From positions 1 to 9,258 of the forward strand of contig CALKAA010000352.1 in the NCBI GenBank assembly GCA_937983495.1: 9,258 nt of DNA. The letters are read 5' to 3'. Source of the DNA: an uncultured Gemmobacter sp. Its GTDB lineage: Bacteria > Pseudomonadota > Alphaproteobacteria > Rhodobacterales > Rhodobacteraceae. Below are positions 5,705 through 9,258 of the stretch, one piece after another. Position 1 is the stretch's first letter. Each line of letters opens with the position of its first letter. The translations under genes and the position numbers were made by a program. The notes below the pieces were generated by a model, which made no database searches, was not told the DNA's origin, and saw nothing but the letters and a program-made list of their open reading frames with translations.

Positions 5705-7138
5705 ATGACCACGCATACGATTACCGGCATTCAGGTGACGTTCTCCGGCTCCACGGCCACTGCCGTCACATCTTCGCAGCTTCGGCTGACCACCACCGAC
5801 AGTTTTTCCTTCCGCTATGCCCTGACGGCGCAGGCGGTGAGCGGGTTTTCTCCCATCACCATCACGCCCACTTATGGCACCGCGCTGCATGCGGCCCATA
5901 TCGGCGGCACCCGTGTGGCCCTGAACACGGCCGGGCGGATTGCCGAGTACCAATGGGGCACCGATAAAGCCACGTTGATCCTGATGGTCGAAACCGGTGT
6001 GCCGAATGTGCGCCATTATTTCGTGCTGGATGGCGACCCGCTGCCCAGCTTTGCCAATGCTGCTGCCTATAACAGCTTCATTGCCGGCCTGACCCGCCTC
6101 ACCTCGGATGTCGATTTCATGGAGGTGGCGCTGCAACCGGGCCTGCGCATGGTGCCCTCGACGTTCAGCTCCTACCTCACCGGGGTTGAGAATGACACCG
6201 TGATCGGCGGCGCGGGCGATAACTGGAGCGTGAACACCCTGTACACCGGCATCGGCGATGACTCGATCACCGGGCTTGTCGGCAATGACAAGATCGACAG
6301 CGGCGCAGGCAATGACACGATCAACTCGCTGGAGGGGGCAGATTCTGTCTTGGGTCAGGCTGGCAATGATGTGATCAACACCTCCACCGGCAATGACACT
6401 GTGTATGGCGGCGATGGCAATGACACGATCTCTGGCGGTGACGGGATCGACAAGCTGTATGGTGGCAATGGCAACGACACCATCAATGGCAACAACGACA
6501 ACGACTCGCTCTATGGCGATTTCGGCGATGATCTGCTGAATGGCGGCTCCGGCGATGACAAGCTCTATGGCGGCTATGCCAATGACAGCCTTCAGGGCAG
6601 CTCCGGCAATGACTCCATCTGGGGCGGCTATGACAATGACACGCTCCACGGCGAGTCCGGCAATGATGTGCTGCGCGGTGAGCGGGGCAGCGACAGTTTG
6701 ACCGGGGGCAATGGCAACGACTTGCTGGATGGCGGCTATAGCGACGATACCCTGTCGGGCGGCGGCGATTCCGATACGCTGCTCGGCAATATCGGCAATG
6801 ACCTGCTGAATGGCGACAGCGGCAATGACTCCATCAAGGGCGGCGATGGCATCGACACACTGATCGGCGGCACCGGCGATGATACGCTGGTGGGCGGCTC
6901 GGGGGCCGATGTGTTCGAATTCGGCCTGTCCAGCGGGCATGACCGCATCACCGATTTCCGCGACAATCAGGACGAGCTGAGCATCTCCGTGCATACCGGG
7001 CTCGACAGCGTGGCAGATGTGATGGCTGTGGCCACGCAGGTTGGACGCAATGTGGTGATCGCGCTTTCGCCGAATGACAGCATCACCATCACCAACATGA
7101 CACTGTTGAAGCTGCAAAACGACATCGAGTTCATCTGA
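5705..7138 (+). CDS. RTX calcium-binding protein 2, long uninterrupted beta-roll, probable type I secretion substrate
   Basis: A 477-residue acidic protein without an N-terminal signal peptide. Residues 1-182 match the unrecognised N-terminal module of the upstream paralogue: MTT start, YFVLDGDPLP at 105-114, an N-x-F segment, an NDxxI...D-x-W segment, and the junction TGIGDD. From residue 183 to 398 there are 24 consecutive nine-residue RTX units without a phase break, then a 25th, SGADVFEFG (399-407). Asp is at unit position 4 in all 25 and a hydrophobic residue at position 6 in all. Tyr/Trp occurs at position 7 of alternate units (234, 252, 270, 288, 306). The C-terminal 70 residues have DRITDF and end NDIEFI, consistent with a type I secretion signal. 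ATG 5705 is preferred over an in-frame ATG at 5648 because it has a GGGA Shine-Dalgarno, aligns with the paralogue and avoids the palindrome. Exported role is inferred from family. Confidence 0.88.
   Translation: MTTHTITGIQVTFSGSTATAVTSSQLRLTTTDSFSFRYALTAQAVSGFSPITITPTYGTALHAAHIGGTRVALNTAGRIAEYQWGTDKATLILMVETGVPNVRHYFVLDGDPLPSFANAAAYNSFIAGLTRLTSDVDFMEVALQPGLRMVPSTFSSYLTGVENDTVIGGAGDNWSVNTLYTGIGDDSITGLVGNDKIDSGAGNDTINSLEGADSVLGQAGNDVINTSTGNDTVYGGDGNDTISGGDGIDKLYGGNGNDTINGNNDNDSLYGDFGDDLLNGGSGDDKLYGGYANDSLQGSSGNDSIWGGYDNDTLHGESGNDVLRGERGSDSLTGGNGNDLLDGGYSDDTLSGGGDSDTLLGNIGNDLLNGDSGNDSIKGGDGIDTLIGGTGDDTLVGGSGADVFEFGLSSGHDRITDFRDNQDELSISVHTGLDSVADVMAVATQVGRNVVIALSPNDSITITNMTLLKLQNDIEFI
6251..6925 (+). 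repeat. 25 in-phase 27-bp coding repeats (RTX nonapeptides)
   Basis: The block encodes residues 183-407 of RTX2. Many units contain GGCAATGAC or close variants, so DNA similarity is high and recombination between units could add or remove whole turns without breaking the frame. A 54-bp (two-unit) pattern is visible in units 6-15 through alternation of TAT/TGG codons at unit position 7. Confidence 0.85.
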
Positions 7139-7166
7139 GCCCGGGGCACAGAGAACGCAGGAAGAC

Positions 7167-7191
7167 ACGGCCCGGGGGATGCCCGGGCCGT
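7167..7191. terminator. GC-rich hairpin between convergent RTX2 and mfd, possibly bidirectional
   Basis: ACGGCCCGGG (7167-7176) and CCCGGGCCGT (7182-7191) form a perfect 10-bp stem with a 5-base loop in the 55-bp gap between the two convergent stop codons. The plus-strand tail is TATCATTTC and the minus-strand tail GTCTTCC. Neither has a strong T-run, but stem strength and position suggest it ends one or both transcripts. Confidence 0.7.
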
Positions 7192-7193
7192 TA

Positions 7194-9258
7194 TCATTTC
7201 GGCCGCACCACCTTTTCGGCCAGATCGCGCGCCACGCCGAAAGCCCCCTTGATGCGGTCGCTTTCATTTGGCCAATCCACCGCCAGCACCACCTTGTTAC
7301 CTTGCACCTTGGCGGCGCCCTTCTGTGCTTGCAGATATTCCACAAGCCCCGCCGGATTGGCGAATTTGTCATTGTGGAACTGAACCGTCACCCCGCGCGG
7401 GCCGGCATCCAGCCGCGAAATGCCAGCGCGTTTGCACATCGCCTTGATCCGCACCACCAGCAGCAGGGTGTTCACTTCCTTGGGCAGCGCGCCGAAGCGG
7501 TCGATCAACTCGGCGGCAAAGCCTTCCAGCTCCACCTTGGTGGTCAGATGCGACAGGCGGCGATAGAGGCCAAGGCGGATGTCCAGATCGGGCACAAATT
7601 CCTCGGGAATCAGCACCGGCACGCCCAGATTGATCTGCGGGGCCCAGGCATCATCCACCGGGGCCAAGCCGTTGATCTCGCCGGATTTGATCTTGGCGAT
7701 CGTTTCTTCCAGCATCTGCTGATACAGTTCGTAGCCGACTTCCTTGATATGGCCCGATTGCTCCTCGCCCAGCAGGTTCCCGGCGCCGCGCAGATCAAGG
7801 TCATGGCTGGCCAGGTTGAACCCGGCGCCAAGGCTGTCGAGGCTGGCCAGAAGTTTCAGCCGCTTTTGCGCCTGTGGCGTCAGCGGGCTGCGCGGCTTGG
7901 TGGTGAGGTAGCAATAAGCCCGCGTCTTGGACCGCCCCACCCGACCCCGGATCTGGTAAAGCTGGCTAAGGCCAAACATATCGGCCCGATGCACGATCAT
8001 CGTATTGGCGGTGGGAATATCGAGGCCACTTTCCACGATGGTCGTGGCCAGCAGCACATCATATTTGCCGTCATAGAACTCGTTCATCCGCTCATCGAGA
8101 TCGCCCGCCGCCAATTGCCCATGCGCCACCACAAAGGAAATCTCGGGCACCTGATCGCGCAGGAAGGCCTCGATTTCCGGCAGATCGGACAGGCGCGGGA
8201 CCACGAAGAAACTTTGCCCGCCGCGATAGCGTTCGCGCAAAAGCGCCTCGCGGATGGTTACCGTGTCGAACTCGCTCACATAGGTGCGGATCGCCAGACG
8301 ATCCACCGGGGGCGTTGCGATGATCGACAGATCACGCACGCCCGTGAGGCTGAGTTGCAGCGTGCGCGGGATCGGCGTTGCCGTCAGCGTCAGCACATGC
8401 ACCTCGGCGCGCATTTCCTTCAGGCGCTCCTTATGGCCCACACCGAAATGCTGCTCCTCGTCGATAATCAGCAGGCCAAGGTTCTGGAACTTCACCCCCT
8501 TGGCCAGCAGCGCATGGGTTCCGATGCAGATATCGACCCGGCCTTCCTCCAGCCCCTTGCGGGTGTCATTGGCCTCCTTCGTGCCAACAAAGCGCGACAA
8601 GGGCCTGACTTCCATGGGAAATCCGCGAAACCGCTCGGCAAAGCTGCGGTAATGCTGCCGCGCCAGAAGCGTGGTCGGACAGATCACCGCAACCTGCATG
8701 CCCGCCATGGCCGCGACAAAGGCCGCGCGCATCGCCACCTCGGTCTTGCCAAAGCCCACATCCCCCACGATCAGCCGATCCATCGGCCGCCCGGCCTCCA
8801 GATCGCTGATCACATCGGAAATGGCGTTCAACTGATCATCAGTTTCCTGATAGGGAAAGCGCGCGGCAAAGGCCTCCCAGGCCGAATGCGGCGTTTCCAG
8901 AACGGGCGCATGGCGCAGATGCCGTTCGGCGGCAATCCGCATCAACCGGTCGGCAATCTCGCGGATACGTTCCTTGAGCTTGGCCTTCTTGGCCTGCCAG
9001 GCACCGCCACCCAGCCTGTCAAGCAAGCCCTCCTCATGACCATAGCGGCTGAGAAGTTCAATGTTTTCAACGGGCAGGTAAAGTTTCGCATCCTCGGCAT
9101 AGACCAGATGCACATATTCATGCGGCGGGCCGGGGCGATTGCGCGGCGGCTCCGGCACCCGGATGGTTTCCAGCCCCATGAAGCGGCCCACGCCATGTTC
9201 GACATGCACCACCAGATCGCCGGGCGACAGCGTGCCCAGATCCTGAATGAAATTCGCG
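7194..9258 (-). CDS. mfd: Transcription-repair coupling factor Mfd, C-terminal 687 codons (5' end outside window)
   Basis: The frame is open to the right edge and stops at TGA 7196-7194, so this is about 60% of a protein usually near 1150 residues. It starts inside the RNA-polymerase-interacting domain, with GDLVVHVEHGVGRFMGLE just inside the edge. The RecG-like translocase follows: Walker A GDVGFGKT (bases 8742-8765), DEEQHFGV (DEEQ at 8451-8462), TLTATPIPRTL, then VESGLDIPTAN and QIRGRVGRS in the second motor lobe. The remaining stretch is the C-terminal regulatory domain. Mfd moves stalled RNA polymerase off lesions using ATP and recruits UvrA for strand-specific excision repair in the cytoplasm. 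A GTG at 9212 is internal, not the start. All visible motor residues are intact. It converges on RTX2 and is unrelated to it in function. Confidence 0.97.
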   Translation of the reverse strand, partial: ANFIQDLGTLSPGDLVVHVEHGVGRFMGLETIRVPEPPRNRPGPPHEYVHLVYAEDAKLYLPVENIELLSRYGHEEGLLDRLGGGAWQAKKAKLKERIREIADRLMRIAAERHLRHAPVLETPHSAWEAFAARFPYQETDDQLNAISDVISDLEAGRPMDRLIVGDVGFGKTEVAMRAAFVAAMAGMQVAVICPTTLLARQHYRSFAERFRGFPMEVRPLSRFVGTKEANDTRKGLEEGRVDICIGTHALLAKGVKFQNLGLLIIDEEQHFGVGHKERLKEMRAEVHVLTLTATPIPRTLQLSLTGVRDLSIIATPPVDRLAIRTYVSEFDTVTIREALLRERYRGGQSFFVVPRLSDLPEIEAFLRDQVPEISFVVAHGQLAAGDLDERMNEFYDGKYDVLLATTIVESGLDIPTANTMIVHRADMFGLSQLYQIRGRVGRSKTRAYCYLTTKPRSPLTPQAQKRLKLLASLDSLGAGFNLASHDLDLRGAGNLLGEEQSGHIKEVGYELYQQMLEETIAKIKSGEINGLAPVDDAWAPQINLGVPVLIPEEFVPDLDIRLGLYRRLSHLTTKVELEGFAAELIDRFGALPKEVNTLLLVVRIKAMCKRAGISRLDAGPRGVTVQFHNDKFANPAGLVEYLQAQKGAAKVQGNKVVLAVDWPNESDRIKGAFGVARDLAEKVVRPK

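Noticed and set aside
6251..6925. CRISPR-like regular 27-bp repetition
   Set aside because: The repeats are degenerate, contiguous with no spacers, and encode RTX nonapeptides in one frame.
5669..7372. 567-codon minus-strand open frame opposite RTX2, Ile/Val/Ala-rich
   Set aside because: Its apparent regularity is the reverse complement of the RTX coding repeats, and it also overlaps the end of mfd in another frame.

Overview
The window looks like chromosomal DNA of a GC-rich alphaproteobacterium, most likely Rhodobacterales. This rests on GC-rich codon usage, an entericidin-type lipoprotein, a tail resembling a YejA-type peptide-binding protein, RTX proteins, and an Mfd with the usual proteobacterial motifs. 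Species cannot be named from the sequence alone.

Layout, left to right. Positions 1-128 hold the last 41 codons of a probable periplasmic solute-binding protein. A 40-residue entericidin-family lipoprotein follows (249-371). Then 384 bases carry no gene I can support, only small repeats and hairpins. From 756 to 4453 runs a tight four-gene operon on the plus strand: an unrecognised 102-residue helical protein, a class I adenylate-forming enzyme (AMP-dependent acyl-CoA synthetase type), a DsbA-fold CPWC oxidoreductase (FrnE-like), and a Bcr/CflA-type MFS exporter. The first two genes are 7 bases apart; the last three are joined by ATGA stop/start overlaps. The operon could activate or modify a small acid and export the product, but the substrate is unknown.

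Next come two tandem RTX calcium-binding proteins (4539-5501 and 5705-7138), probably secreted by a type I system that is not encoded here. They are paralogues. Both have an unrecognised N-terminal module of about 175 residues, a near-identical junction into the repeats (TGIGxD...GLxGN), and an ITDF-containing C-terminal region. They differ in the repeat block: about 8 nonapeptides against 24 perfectly phased ones. The longer protein carries Tyr/Trp residues spaced exactly 18 residues apart, one beta-roll turn. A strong T-tailed terminator and a three-copy 15-bp repeat lie between the two genes. The start of the first RTX gene is preceded by a perfect 11-bp inverted repeat that can bury its Shine-Dalgarno sequence, next to two candidate promoters that would include or exclude the blocking arm.

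The right end is the C-terminal 687 codons of mfd (transcription-repair coupling factor) on the minus strand. It converges on the second RTX gene across a GC-rich hairpin that may terminate both. The parts most worth following up are the RTX pair, its leader structure, and the small-protein/ligase/oxidoreductase/exporter operon.
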